This document shows positions 44,049 to 53,364 of a stretch of DNA of 64,000 nucleotides, piece by piece. The DNA comes from Treponema sp. (GTDB lineage: Bacteria > Spirochaetota > Spirochaetia > Treponematales > Treponemataceae). Within the stretch, counting starts at the first letter, position 1; each line of letters begins with the position of its first letter. The notes beneath the pieces were generated by a model, which was not told the DNA's origin, did no database searches, and worked only from the letters and a program-made list of their open reading frames with translations. The translations under genes and the position numbers were made by a program. The stretch is taken from NCBI GenBank assembly GCA_016293495.1, contig JAEDED010000005.1, forward strand, positions 1 to 64,000, in the 5' to 3' direction.

Positions 44049-45239
44049 ATGAAAGAAATTGATTACACACATTATTTTGACTGGGCCGCAACAGCTCCGT
44101 TTGATACAGAGATTTTAAGAGAAAGCCTCGAATCTTCTTTTGAAGCCTGGGGAAATCCTTCGAGCATTTACAAGGCTGGAACTAACGCAAAGGCAGCATT
44201 GAACAGTGCACGCGAAGTTTGTGCAAAAGTTTTAGGCGTTGATTCAAAAACTGTTTTCTTTACATCTGGTGGAACTGAAAGCGACCACATTCCTCTTCTT
44301 GCAATGATGAACCGTCCTGAAAAAGGAACAATTCTTTTAAGCTCAATCGAACACCCGGCCTTTCGTGAACAGTGCAATGTATTAAGTCACCAGGGCTTTA
44401 ATGTAGTCAAAATCAATCCTGACTCAAACGGAATCATTACACCAGAAGCAGTAACAGCTGCTATGACTGACGACACAATGTTCATTACAGTAATGGCTGT
44501 AAACAATGAAACAGGGGCTGTTAACGATGTTACTGCAATTGCCAAAGCCATCAAAGAAAAATCACAGGGAAAACGTAAACCAAAGTTTCATGTAGACTTC
44601 GTTCAGGGCTTGGGTAAAATTCCTGTAACATTAAAAAATACAGATATCGACAGTGCTGCCTTCAGCGCACATAAAATCGGCGGCCCTCGCGGAACCGGAG
44701 TTTTATACCTTGCTAACAGTCAGAGCATTGAACCTTTCTTAAAAGGCGGCGGTCAGGAACAGAACATCAGAAGCGGTACAGAAAATGTTTTCGGAGCTTC
44801 AGCTTTTTCAAAGTGCATGCAAAAATATGCAATTACAAAAGACAATCCAGAAGCCTCTGTACGCTTTGAAAAACAGAAAGACTATACAGCAGAATTTATC
44901 GAAAAGCTTTCTACAATTTCTAAATGCCACATCATTCCAGAAAGCAGAAAAGACAGAAGCTTTGCAGATTCTCACTTTAGCCCATGGGTTTTACAGGCTG
45001 CATTTGACAAAATTCCGGGCCAGGTAATGGTTCGCGCTCTCGATGCAAAAGGCTTTTACATTTCTACCGGAAGTGCCTGCTCGAGCAAAAAGAACAGCCG
45101 CCCGATCCTCGAAGCAATGAATGTTCCGCCTTCACAGAGAGAAACTGCAGTACGCTTCAGTTTCGGTGCTTTGACAACTAAAGAAGCAATGGACGATCTC
45201 TTTAATGCCGTCAAAGAAGTTTGCGAAACTTTCAAATAA
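44049..45239 (+). CDS. Cysteine desulfurase (NifS/IscS-like)
   Basis: A class V PLP enzyme of 396 residues that takes sulfur from cysteine for Fe-S clusters or thiolation. The PLP lysine is in FSAHKIGGPRGTGVLYL, and the persulfide-forming Cys is in STGSACSSKKNSRP. FTSGGTESDH is another family block. The active-site loop matches group I (IscS/NifS) rather than SufS. No IscU or NifU neighbour is seen. It follows aroB within 3 bases. Confidence 0.9.
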   Translation: MKEIDYTHYFDWAATAPFDTEILRESLESSFEAWGNPSSIYKAGTNAKAALNSAREVCAKVLGVDSKTVFFTSGGTESDHIPLLAMMNRPEKGTILLSSIEHPAFREQCNVLSHQGFNVVKINPDSNGIITPEAVTAAMTDDTMFITVMAVNNETGAVNDVTAIAKAIKEKSQGKRKPKFHVDFVQGLGKIPVTLKNTDIDSAAFSAHKIGGPRGTGVLYLANSQSIEPFLKGGGQEQNIRSGTENVFGASAFSKCMQKYAITKDNPEASVRFEKQKDYTAEFIEKLSTISKCHIIPESRKDRSFADSHFSPWVLQAAFDKIPGQVMVRALDAKGFYISTGSACSSKKNSRPILEAMNVPPSQRETAVRFSFGALTTKEAMDDLFNAVKEVCETFK

Positions 45240-45242
45240 TTT

Positions 45243-45286
45243 CAATAATTCCGTAGAAAATGCAATATTTTTCTGCGGAATTATTG
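45243..45286 (+). terminator. Long-stem terminator after the cysteine desulfurase gene
   Basis: An 18-bp stem with one G-U pair, CAATAATTCCGTAGAAAA (45243-45260) and TTTTCTGCGGAATTATTG (45269-45286), begins 3 bases after the stop. The T tract after it is weak, so it may also be an RNA-stabilising end. Its right arm overlaps the -35 of the next promoter. Confidence 0.65.
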
Positions 45287-45312
45287 CACAAATTTTTCAT
45301 AACTGATATATT
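45284..45312 (+). promoter_or_regulatory. Promoter of the PUR-like gene
   Basis: TTGCAC (45284-45289), 17 bases, TATATT (45307-45312). Predicted start near 45319, giving a leader of about 75 bases. Confidence 0.6.
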
Positions 45313-45318
45313 CATTTT

Positions 45319-45394
45319 TATAAATCCCCACACATTTTTAGGGAAGGAATAAACATAACGACATAAGGATTTATGCGTTAACGGAGGTTCAACT
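45319..45394 (+). promoter_or_regulatory. Structured 5' leader of the PUR-like gene
   Basis: ATAAATCC (45320-45327) can pair with GGATTTAT (45367-45374), and a competing CCCC/GGG pairing exists at 45326-45343. GGAGG (45383-45387) is the ribosome-binding site. The length suggests post-transcriptional control, perhaps by the encoded nucleic-acid binding protein. Confidence 0.4.
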
Positions 45395-45823
45395 ATGGGT
45401 ATTAGAGGTGAACTGTATACAACACAGGTTGTATTGGACAACAGATCATATTTTTTCAATGTAAAAGAAAACCGCACAGGTGATGTATTTCTCCAGATCG
45501 TAGAAAGCAAAAAAGGTGAAGGCGTTGATTTTGACCGCCATCAAGTTGCAATTTTTGCTGAAGACATGCAGAAATTCCTTAAAGGTCTTGAATCTTCACT
45601 TTCATACATCGATAAAGAAAAGAAAGAAAGAGCTAAAAAAGCTGCAGAAAAGAAAGCTGCAAAAGAAGCAAAATACGGACACAAATCATCTTCTTCTGAT
45701 ACTAAAAAAGTTTACAAGAGAAAGGGAACTAAAGGTGCCGATGCAGAAAGAGTATTTACTTCACAGGTAAAAAAAACCGGAAGAGTTCACGTAGTTTCTA
45801 AAAGAAAGACTGATGATAAATAA
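45395..45823 (+). CDS. PUR-alpha-like nucleic-acid binding protein (BpuR-type) with basic tail
   Basis: A 142-residue protein. Residues 3-75 form a PUR domain (DUF3276): RGELYTTQVVLDNRSYFFNVKENRTGDVFL, then IVESKKGE, and FDRHQVAIFAEDMQKFLKGLE. The related Borrelia BpuR binds DNA and RNA and controls gene expression, including its own mRNA. The C-terminal half is Lys, Ala and Ser rich (about 76-142) and should be disordered and basic, adding nonspecific nucleic-acid affinity. CGGAGG precedes the ATG. It has its own promoter and terminator. Confidence 0.85.
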   Translation: MGIRGELYTTQVVLDNRSYFFNVKENRTGDVFLQIVESKKGEGVDFDRHQVAIFAEDMQKFLKGLESSLSYIDKEKKERAKKAAEKKAAKEAKYGHKSSSSDTKKVYKRKGTKGADAERVFTSQVKKTGRVHVVSKRKTDDK

Positions 45824-45840
45824 TCTTTTTTGATTTATCA

Positions 45841-45878
45841 AAAAAAAATCTGATGCTCAAAACATCAGATTTTTTTTA
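45841..45878. terminator. Bidirectional terminator between the PUR-like gene and rnhB
   Basis: AATCTGATG (45847-45855) and CATCAGATT (45863-45871) form a 9-bp stem, flanked by A on the left and T on the right, so it can serve both convergent genes. Confidence 0.85.
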
Positions 45879-45901
45879 CTTCATTCAGTAATTAATATGC
45901 T

Positions 45902-46504
45902 TCAGTAATCAAAACTTAAACGCTGAATCGGCGACGGTCCGATTATGTGACAGATCTCACGATGAGCTTTTGTCGGATAACCTTTATGCTTTGCATAACC
46001 GTATTCAGGATAAAGCTTGTCGTATTCAACCATCATTCTGTCTCTTGCAACTTTTGCAATAATGCTGGCTGCCATTACCTGAGCAAACTTTGCATCGCCT
46101 TTTACTTCTGCCCTGCAAGGACATTCTACCGGAGGAATTTTATTTCCGTCTGCAATGCATTCAATATTCTGCCTCTTATAAACAGAAGCATCAAGGTTAT
46201 TTGCTTTTACCCAGTCATCAAGTTTCATCATTGCCATATCAAAAGCATTTTTCATTGCAAGCATGCTTGCTTGGAGAATATTGATTTTATCAATTGTATC
46301 GTGATTTACAACTCCGAGTCCCCACAAAGCCTTTTTTTTAATGACAAGTTCTGCTGCTTCACGTTTTTTTTCAGAAAGCTTTTTTGAATCGTTTAAAAGT
46401 TCAAAAGGAAATTCTGGCGGGAGAATTACTGCTCCTGCAGTTACAGGACCTGCAAGTGGTCCGCGTCCTGCTTCATCAAGACCACATATAATCAAATTTG
46501 CCAT
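45902..46504 (-). CDS. rnhB: Ribonuclease HII
   Basis: Removes RNA from RNA-DNA hybrids, including single ribonucleotides. It has 200 residues, with ICGLDEAGRGPLAGPVTAGAVIL at the N-terminus (catalytic Asp-Glu), a third acidic residue in ECIADGNKIP and a fourth in AKVARDRMM. Ends GPSPIQRLSFDY. It is 8 bases after the beta-helix gene, with only a distant AGGA. Confidence 0.95.
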   Translation of the reverse strand: MANLIICGLDEAGRGPLAGPVTAGAVILPPEFPFELLNDSKKLSEKKREAAELVIKKKALWGLGVVNHDTIDKINILQASMLAMKNAFDMAMMKLDDWVKANNLDASVYKRQNIECIADGNKIPPVECPCRAEVKGDAKFAQVMAASIIAKVARDRMMVEYDKLYPEYGYAKHKGYPTKAHREICHIIGPSPIQRLSFDY

Positions 46505-46512
46505 AACTTAAA

Positions 46513-48645
46513 TTAAAATCCTGAAAGGTTATTTTTCAATTCTGAAACCTTTGACTTTTCATCTTTCCAGACAGTTTCATTCTTTGCATTAGTCTGAATA
46601 TTTTTTGCATTAAAGGAATTAAATTCTATATTTGCTTTAGAATTGAAAAGTTCAATAATGCGTCCGTTAATTCCGTTGACTATACAGTTACTTTCAAACA
46701 ATCCGAGTGTTGAAGACTTTGCAGAAACACATACATTTGTTGCAGCAACAGTTGAAAGGCGGCAGTGTCTTACATTAACCTTTGCTTTGTTTGAAGCAAT
46801 AATGGCAGCATAATCATTTGAATATGAAGATAAACTTGAATCTTTAATATCAACAGAAGATTTTACTGCATTAACAATCACAGAACTTTTGTTTCTTCCA
46901 AATGAAATTTCACAATTGTTGATAAAGAGCGCTCCATCTGTAACCGAAAACAACACTGATTTATTATCACGTTCAGAGGCAACACTTTTAACAACCATAT
47001 CATTGAAAGTCAAAGTTCCTGCCATTACATAAATTGCAGAATTATCATCAAGAATAAGCTGTGCATCATTTACACCTGTAAAATGACAGGTTCTCTTTAT
47101 TGAAAGATTCTGCTCTTTCATATTTACACGCCCGTAAATATAGAAATTAGACACGTTTCTGGAATTAGCAATTTCTTCAACTTCTGAAAGATCCTTGAAA
47201 GGGTTTGCAAAAGTTCCGTCAGAATTTTCTGAAGAACTCTTAGGATTTATAAAATAATTGCATTTATCAATAATAACATCACAAACACTTAATGAACTTA
47301 CATTATCCCACTTATCAATTGAATAAGCATATACTTTATAATAAGCAGGAACATCATCTTCAGCAGTAAGATTTAATTCTGAACCATTATATTTTTCATA
47401 AGCAGAAACAGGGATTTTTTCTTTTATATCTAATGACATATATCCGGTAATCTGTTCAAAATTAAGAATGGGATGTTTTGAAATAAAATACTGAACATTA
47501 TGTTCTTCATCAGCAGGTTCAATGCGGAAAGAAACATTATCACGGCAAACTTTTCTCGTATCACTCAAAACAATCTGTGGTGGCTGCGGACGTTTTCTGT
47601 TAACCTGGACTGAAGCATATAACTGTCCCTGATAAACATTTTCTGAATATACATCAACAGCAAGTAAGGTTGAAAAATTTTCACCCTGGAAGGCATCAAC
47701 AGTTATTTTATTATGAAGTCCCGGAGCTATAAATGAAGAAGATCTCTTATTTTTTGCAAAGCGGTATGATTCATCACCTTCAAGAGTAATTTCTATTGTA
47801 GAGTCTGGCATTGTAACACAATGAATAACTGGAGTTGCAGGAATTTCGTAAGATTCAACAGGATTGAAAGGATCATAATCTACAGACTGCCATTTGATTG
47901 TATGATTTACAGAACGGTCAATCTCAAATTCCTGACCGGAACGCTGCCACCATCCGTCGTCAATACAATAAATGAATTTATTATCAATAAGTTTTATCTT
48001 TGACCAGTCTTCGATTTCGAATGGAACCGGCGACTTTGTAAATTCCCCTTTAACTACAGGACTTACATGAATAACGTAATTCCAGTAATTATCAGATTTT
48101 GATTTAAGTGTAAGCGATACATAACGGTCAAGAGTTGATTCCGGTGAAACATAAATTCCGCGGCCGGCTTCCAAAGAAGTGTCATCTGTAACACAAGAAA
48201 TGGAATAATCAAATTCTGACGGGATTTCAAGTTCCTTGCCGCAATCAAGATTTAATATAGGATTTTCGTTGAAGTTTCTTACAAATTCCCTTTCTTCAAA
48301 ACTTACAAGCTTATCAGCAAGCGATTCATCTACTGTAAATTTAAGAACATAATCTGTGCGCTGACGTTTTTTATTAACACTTGTAATGTGAACTTCAACA
48401 TCTCCAGTCATATCAATAAGAACAGGTTCATCGTATGCAAACCCGTTACGCAGCGGATCAGTTGTTGTAAATGAATAAAAAACTTCTTCACCTTCAGTTG
48501 CATTAATTACAAGAACCTGTTTATTTGCCCAGACTTTACTATGCTCAACTGCAGGGCTGACAATTTTAACATCCGCAAAAGCAGAGAAACTAGAAAATGC
48601 AATTAATACAAATACGGTCTTAATTAAATCCTTAACAGTTTTCAT
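46513..48645 (-). CDS. Exported protein with C-terminal right-handed beta-helix, unknown function
   Basis: A 710-residue protein with a signal peptide (residues 1-24, ending SAFADV). The N-terminal 450 residues are beta-rich, with repeated segments like those of chitobiase-C-type or Ig-like modules (VFYSFTTTDPLRNGFAYDEPVLID, VQYFISKHPILNFEQITGYMSLDIKE). From about 480, short strands recur every 20-25 residues (LSIKRTCHFTGVNDAQLILDD, LFINNCEISFGRN, VDIKDSSLSSYSNDYAAI, VNVRHCRLST), the pectin-lyase-like beta-helix pattern. Catalytic residues are not evident. The location is periplasm or outer surface. AGGAAAA precedes the ATG. The upstream phosphoribosyltransferase gene ends 7 bases before its ATG. 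Confidence 0.75.
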   Translation of the reverse strand: MKTVKDLIKTVFVLIAFSSFSAFADVKIVSPAVEHSKVWANKQVLVINATEGEEVFYSFTTTDPLRNGFAYDEPVLIDMTGDVEVHITSVNKKRQRTDYVLKFTVDESLADKLVSFEEREFVRNFNENPILNLDCGKELEIPSEFDYSISCVTDDTSLEAGRGIYVSPESTLDRYVSLTLKSKSDNYWNYVIHVSPVVKGEFTKSPVPFEIEDWSKIKLIDNKFIYCIDDGWWQRSGQEFEIDRSVNHTIKWQSVDYDPFNPVESYEIPATPVIHCVTMPDSTIEITLEGDESYRFAKNKRSSSFIAPGLHNKITVDAFQGENFSTLLAVDVYSENVYQGQLYASVQVNRKRPQPPQIVLSDTRKVCRDNVSFRIEPADEEHNVQYFISKHPILNFEQITGYMSLDIKEKIPVSAYEKYNGSELNLTAEDDVPAYYKVYAYSIDKWDNVSSLSVCDVIIDKCNYFINPKSSSENSDGTFANPFKDLSEVEEIANSRNVSNFYIYGRVNMKEQNLSIKRTCHFTGVNDAQLILDDNSAIYVMAGTLTFNDMVVKSVASERDNKSVLFSVTDGALFINNCEISFGRNKSSVIVNAVKSSVDIKDSSLSSYSNDYAAIIASNKAKVNVRHCRLSTVAATNVCVSAKSSTLGLFESNCIVNGINGRIIELFNSKANIEFNSFNAKNIQTNAKNETVWKDEKSKVSELKNNLSGF

Positions 48646-48652
48646 CGCTAAA

Positions 48653-49264
48653 TTATTTTCCTAAAATTGTACCGAGAACATTTCTAAGTTCCGGGTCATG
48701 TTTGTAATAATGTTCTTCAAGATCTTCCTGGCTTAAACCAACAAGTTCGTGACTCATATAGTGAATCCAGCGGTCTTCTTCTGGTGTGTTGATTACGATT
48801 TTTCTTGAATAGTAATCTGGCTGAACCGGATGCTGTTTTTCTTTGTAAGTAAAGTATTTGTAATCGTGAACAACAATTTTAAGGTCTTCACGAGGAATTC
48901 CACGGTCTAAAAGAATTTCTGCAAGTGCGTTGATTGTATCACCCGAGTCAAAAATATCATCAACAAGCATTACCTTGTCACCTGGTCTGAGGCGTTCAGG
49001 CGGATATGTCCAGCCGTCAATCATTACTTTAGAATGAGATTTAACTCCCGAATAAGAACGGGCAACAAGTGCTGCGTACAAAACAGGATGTTTATCTTTT
49101 CTTACGATTTTAAAGTATTCGCTGATAACGTTTGCCATGTAAGCGCCACCACGAAGTGAAACATACATTACGTCCGGAACAAAATTCTCTTCTGTATAAA
49201 TCTTATGAGCAAGCTTTAACGCATCATTTCTTACTACATCATAAGGCAAAAATTCTTTAATCAT
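48653..49264 (-). CDS. Purine-type phosphoribosyltransferase
   Basis: A 203-residue type I phosphoribosyltransferase. The PRPP loop is VMLVDDIFDSGDTINAL at about 98-114, and YVSLRGGAYMANVISEYF is the phosphate-binding N-terminal block. The arrangement resembles Gpt or Hpt-like enzymes of the archaeal and Treponema type that salvage guanine, xanthine or hypoxanthine. The exact base is unclear. AGAGGAAA precedes the ATG. guaA is also in this window. Confidence 0.85.
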   Translation of the reverse strand: MIKEFLPYDVVRNDALKLAHKIYTEENFVPDVMYVSLRGGAYMANVISEYFKIVRKDKHPVLYAALVARSYSGVKSHSKVMIDGWTYPPERLRPGDKVMLVDDIFDSGDTINALAEILLDRGIPREDLKIVVHDYKYFTYKEKQHPVQPDYYSRKIVINTPEEDRWIHYMSHELVGLSQEDLEEHYYKHDPELRNVLGTILGK

Positions 49265-49320
49265 ATTTTCCTCTAAAAAACAATAGTTCTTTAAATTATA
49301 AACCGAAAAAGTCTGATTTT

Positions 49321-50625
49321 CTAGTTTTTTCTATATTTCTTGTAAACTTCAAACATGAGGCGAATTCCTTCGTCGACTTCTTTTTCTGGTCTGGAATAAT
49401 TCATTCTGACACATTTGGAATAATGCGGATGATCCTCAACCTTTGGAAGTGAGCCGTCAACTGGGTTTCCGAAGAAGAAGTATTCTCCCGGAACTACGAT
49501 AACGCCTTTTTCTTTAAGCTTGTGATAAAACTCCTTTGTCGGAATTGTAAGGTCGTTAAGCAAAAGCCAGAGGAAAATTGCTCCTTCGCTTTTGTGAATG
49601 GAATAATCACAGTTCTTAAAATATTTATGAATCGAAGCCTGTGTGGAAAGACTTTTTTTAAGGTAAAAAGGCTTAACGTAATTTTTTGCAGCTTCCACAA
49701 GCGAGCCGTCTTTAATCAAAGCACCGGCAATTGCCTGACCTACACTTCCTGATGCGAGAGCTGCAATTGCATTGAGATTCGAAAGGGCTGTTACAATCTT
49801 TGCGTCGGCAATGATAATTCCCGTTCTCAAAGAAGGAAGCCCGATTTTAGAAAGACTCATTGAAAGAATTACATTTTCATCCCAGTAAGGAATTGCCCTG
49901 TCATCAAAAATAATATCCGGCCATGGAAGTCCGTATGCATTATCAACCATAAGCGGGATGTCGTATTTTTTTGCAAGCTCTGAAAGCTTATGAATTTCGT
50001 TATTAGTAAGAACGTTTCCTGTCGGGTTTGTAGGACGGCTTACACAGAGGGCTCCGACATTATCGTGATTTTCAAGATAATCTTCGAGGAGCTCAAAGTT
50101 GATGTTGTACTTAAATGTGTGGTCATCGAACATTGTAAAAGTTGCAGGGATTCCGACAAAGGTATCATATTCAAGTCCCTGGTCTGCATATCCGATGTAT
50201 TCTGGAACAAGCGGTAAAACGATTGTCTTTTTCTTTCCTTCTTTTGAAAAAGTTCCTGAAAGAAGATTGAAAAGGTAGAAGAACGCACTCTGGCTTCCGT
50301 TTGTAATACCTACATTTTCAGGTCCGATTTTCCAGCCGAATTTATTTGAAAGGTATTCTGCAACATCTTCGATGAACGACACGCGTCCCTGCGGAGAATC
50401 ATAACGGCCAATAAGGTTTTCAAAATCGTTTCCGTGATTGAGAATGTATTCCATGCGGTCACGGTACATTTTTTCTATTTCAGGAATTGAGGCCGGGTTT
50501 CCGCCGCCGAGCTGGAATGAAGGTATATTTTTAGGAAGCGGTTTTCCAAGGTCGTCCATAAGACGAAGGATTCCTGAATCGCCGCAAAGTTTTTTTCCAA
50601 AATCTGAGAATTCAATTTTTTTCAT
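49321..50625 (-). CDS. avtA: Valine-pyruvate aminotransferase (class I)
   Basis: A PLP enzyme of 434 residues transferring amino groups between valine and pyruvate (alanine). The N-terminus resembles E. coli AvtA: FGKKLCGDSGILRLMDDLGK and FQLGGGNPASIPEIE. The PLP lysine is in SLSKIGLPSLRTGIII, with VSRPTNPTGNVL and NAYGLPWPD before it. Its ATG has no ribosome-binding site and lies 10 bases after a strong -10. ilvE at 14095 is another branched-chain aminotransferase in the window. Confidence 0.9.
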   Translation of the reverse strand: MKKIEFSDFGKKLCGDSGILRLMDDLGKPLPKNIPSFQLGGGNPASIPEIEKMYRDRMEYILNHGNDFENLIGRYDSPQGRVSFIEDVAEYLSNKFGWKIGPENVGITNGSQSAFFYLFNLLSGTFSKEGKKKTIVLPLVPEYIGYADQGLEYDTFVGIPATFTMFDDHTFKYNINFELLEDYLENHDNVGALCVSRPTNPTGNVLTNNEIHKLSELAKKYDIPLMVDNAYGLPWPDIIFDDRAIPYWDENVILSMSLSKIGLPSLRTGIIIADAKIVTALSNLNAIAALASGSVGQAIAGALIKDGSLVEAAKNYVKPFYLKKSLSTQASIHKYFKNCDYSIHKSEGAIFLWLLLNDLTIPTKEFYHKLKEKGVIVVPGEYFFFGNPVDGSLPKVEDHPHYSKCVRMNYSRPEKEVDEGIRLMFEVYKKYRKN

Positions 50626-50634
50626 AGTATTTTC

Positions 50635-50663
50635 ATTTTATCAATTATTACGAATGGTGGCAA
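50635..50663 (-). promoter_or_regulatory. Promoter of avtA, predicted near-leaderless
   Basis: On the minus strand TTGCCA (50658-50663), 17 bases, TAAAAT (50635-50640). Predicted start near 50628, only 3 bases from the ATG at 50625, and no Shine-Dalgarno. Confidence 0.65.
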
Positions 50664-50682
50664 CGAGTCTAAATATCAGAAA

Positions 50683-50711
50683 CAAAAAAAGCCCTGCATT
50701 ACTGCAAGGCT
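50683..50711 (-). terminator. Terminator after clpC, end of the ten-gene run
   Basis: On the minus strand AGCCTTGCA, loop GTAA and TGCAGGGCT form a 9-bp stem with one G-U pair, followed by seven T. It lies 9 bases after the clpC stop. Confidence 0.9.
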
Positions 50712-50719
50712 TATTATAT

Positions 50720-53314
50720 CTATTGTATCAATTGTTTTACTGTAGATTTTTTCGAAGTTTTTTTAGGCTTCTTAAAACTTACCTTAATCGATTCTCCGTC
50801 AGAATCAATTACAATTTCATCACTTTCTTCAAAGTCCTTTCTAAGAACAAGAATACTTAACGGATCTTCGACTTCACGCTGGATAAGCCGTCTCATCGGG
50901 CGGGCACCCATTTCAGGATCGTATCCGTTTCTGATCATGTATTTCTTTGCTGCTGGTTTTACTAACATTTTAAGACCTTTGTCAAAAAGTCTTTCACTCA
51001 ATTCTGCAAGCTGCACATCAAGAATCTGAGCAACCTCTGCTTCTGACAAACCACCGAAAACGATGATATCATCAATACGGTTAATCAATTCAGGGCTCAT
51101 GATTTTTTTAAGTTCCATAACAGCGCTTGATTTTATTTCTTCAAAATCAAGAGTTCCGTCGTTATCAGCAAAATCATTGAAGCCAATTTTTCCCTGAGAA
51201 ACAATTTCGCGAGCCCCAGCATTGCTTGTCATAATGATTACTGTGTTTTTAAAACTTACATTATGTCCGAAGCTGTCGCTTAATTCACCTTCTTCAAGAA
51301 TCTGAAGCATAAGGTTAAACACATCAGGATGAGCTTTTTCAATTTCATCAAAGAGAATTACAGAATACGGATGCTGTCTGATTTTTTCTGTAAGCACACC
51401 GCCTTCTTCGTAACCCACATATCCTGGAGGAGCACCAGTAAGGCGGCTTGCAGTATGACGTTCCATAAAGTCAGACATATCAATTCTGATAAGGGAATCT
51501 TCTGTACCGAAAAGGAATTTTGCAAGTGTCTTTGCAAGTTTTGTTTTACCGACACCTGTAGGTCCAAGGAATACAAACGAACCGATTGGACGTTTTCCGC
51601 TTGAAATACCGGCCTTGTTTCTACGAACAGCACTTGAAATTAAATTAATAGCTTCGTTCTGACCTATTACAGTTTTATGAAGTTCGTCTTCCATATGAAT
51701 AAGACGTTCAACCTGTGATACATCAAGATCTTCAACAGGAATTCCTGTCATCTCACTGATAACATGACAGACATCTTTTACAGTAACTTCTTTTTGAACT
51801 TTACCGTTATTCTTTTTCCAGTATTCACTGAAGAGTTCAAGTTTTTCTTTTAATGCTAAAACCTTGTCACGAACAAGGGCTGCCTGTTCGTAATTCTGAT
51901 TTTTTACAAGATTCTTTTTTTCTTCAATGAGTTCTTCAATATTTTTTTCAAGTTCAGCAAGTTCTGAAGGACGAGCTTCTTCCTGAATTTTTTTCTGAGC
52001 TCCAGTTTCATCGAGAATATCAATAGCCTTATCTGGAAGGTATCTTTCTGGAATATATCTGTGAGAAAGTTTTACGATAAGAGGAATTACATCATCAAGA
52101 TATTTTACGTTATGAAAATCTTCATATTTTTTCTTAACACCATTAAGGATTTCGAGAGTTTCTGAATCATCAGGTTCAGAAACTTTTACAATCTGGAATC
52201 TTCTTTCAAACGCAGAATCCTTTTCAAGATATTTTCTGTATTCCTTGTTTGTTGTAGCACCGATAATCTGGATTTCTCCGCGACTCAATGCAGGCTTTAG
52301 CATATTAGATGCATCAAGCTGTCCTGCCTGACCTCCTGCTCCGATGATTGTATGAATTTCGTCGATAAAAAGAAGAATGTTTTTATCTTCTTTTACTTCG
52401 TTCATTACTTTTTTAAGGCGGTCTTCAAAATCACCGCGGTATTTTGTTCCGGCAATTAATGCACCGAGGTCCAGTACCAGAACTCTCTTTCTTAAAAGAT
52501 TATATGGTACTTCGCCTTTTACGATTGCCTGGCTTAAGCCTTCGATGATGGCAGTTTTACCAACACCTGGTTCTCCGATTAAAAGCGGATTGTTTTTTGT
52601 TCTGCGAGAAAGGATCTGAATTACACGACCAATTTCTTTTTCGCGACCAATTACTGGGTCACAGTTTTCACTTCTGGCCTGAGCAGTCATGTCACGGCTG
52701 TATTCTGAAAGTACTGAGTCTTTCTTTTCCTGCTTAGAAGCTTTTTCTTTTTTTCTTGAATCAGCCAAGGTAGAAGAAGGTTCATCTAGATTTCCGCGAT
52801 ATTCATCACCAAGAAGGTCGCTTAATAAAGATTTTTCAAGACGGCGTTCACCTTTAAAAGTGGCACTTGATTCAATATGACTTCTGGCTTCTGGTAAAAA
52901 GCTTCTGATTGATTCAAGAGAAATTCCAGCTCTTAAAAAGTAACGGTTTGTAATACTTCTTTCTTCTCTGATTGCTGCAATCAAAAGATGTTCAGTACCG
53001 ATATAAGAATCGCCAAGAGTCTGTGATTCAAGGCGCGCGCAATCCATCATTACTGACAGACGTCTGCTTGGAGGAAGCTCGTAAATTCCTTGAGCGCGGT
53101 CTTTTGCCGGAATCAAACTCTGTTCGAGGGCAAGCTGAAAGTTCAGAACATTTACGCTCATTGTGAGCAAAAGTGAATAGCCGACTGACTCAGCATTTTT
53201 TAATAAAGCAAGAATAACGTGTTCAGGTAAAAGGTAGGCGCTGCCGCTTTTTCTTCCTTCATCCTGTGCAAGTGCAATAAGAAGTCTCTGAGCTCTTGGA
53301 GATAAACCTTCCAT
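50720..53314 (-). CDS. clpC: Clp protease ATPase subunit ClpC
   Basis: A AAA+ unfoldase of 864 residues that feeds proteins to ClpP. The N-domain has two repeats (LLPEHVILALL, YIGTEHLLIAAI) with a conserved Glu in each (Glu31 and the second TEH Glu), the positions that bind phospho-arginine in Bacillus ClpC. AAA-1 has Walker A GEPGVGKTAIIEGL and Walker B LLFIDEIH. AAA-2 has GPTGVGKTKLAKTL. A UVR motif (KNQNYEQAALVRDKVLALKEKLE) sits in the middle domain and marks ClpC rather than ClpA. The ClpP loop is KIGF. A basic tail follows. It lies 50 bases after mcsB. AAGGA is about 10 bases before the ATG. Confidence 0.94.
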   Translation of the reverse strand: MEGLSPRAQRLLIALAQDEGRKSGSAYLLPEHVILALLKNAESVGYSLLLTMSVNVLNFQLALEQSLIPAKDRAQGIYELPPSRRLSVMMDCARLESQTLGDSYIGTEHLLIAAIREERSITNRYFLRAGISLESIRSFLPEARSHIESSATFKGERRLEKSLLSDLLGDEYRGNLDEPSSTLADSRKKEKASKQEKKDSVLSEYSRDMTAQARSENCDPVIGREKEIGRVIQILSRRTKNNPLLIGEPGVGKTAIIEGLSQAIVKGEVPYNLLRKRVLVLDLGALIAGTKYRGDFEDRLKKVMNEVKEDKNILLFIDEIHTIIGAGGQAGQLDASNMLKPALSRGEIQIIGATTNKEYRKYLEKDSAFERRFQIVKVSEPDDSETLEILNGVKKKYEDFHNVKYLDDVIPLIVKLSHRYIPERYLPDKAIDILDETGAQKKIQEEARPSELAELEKNIEELIEEKKNLVKNQNYEQAALVRDKVLALKEKLELFSEYWKKNNGKVQKEVTVKDVCHVISEMTGIPVEDLDVSQVERLIHMEDELHKTVIGQNEAINLISSAVRRNKAGISSGKRPIGSFVFLGPTGVGKTKLAKTLAKFLFGTEDSLIRIDMSDFMERHTASRLTGAPPGYVGYEEGGVLTEKIRQHPYSVILFDEIEKAHPDVFNLMLQILEEGELSDSFGHNVSFKNTVIIMTSNAGAREIVSQGKIGFNDFADNDGTLDFEEIKSSAVMELKKIMSPELINRIDDIIVFGGLSEAEVAQILDVQLAELSERLFDKGLKMLVKPAAKKYMIRNGYDPEMGARPMRRLIQREVEDPLSILVLRKDFEESDEIVIDSDGESIKVSFKKPKKTSKKSTVKQLIQ

Positions 53315-53364
53315 AAATCTTCAATCCTTCAATCTATAAGATAATTAAAATCTAATTTTTTAAA

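Noticed and set aside
45947..46387. 146-residue open frame antisense to rnhB
   Set aside because: It is a shadow frame with a Cys/His/Phe-rich product, and rnhB is unambiguous on the other strand.
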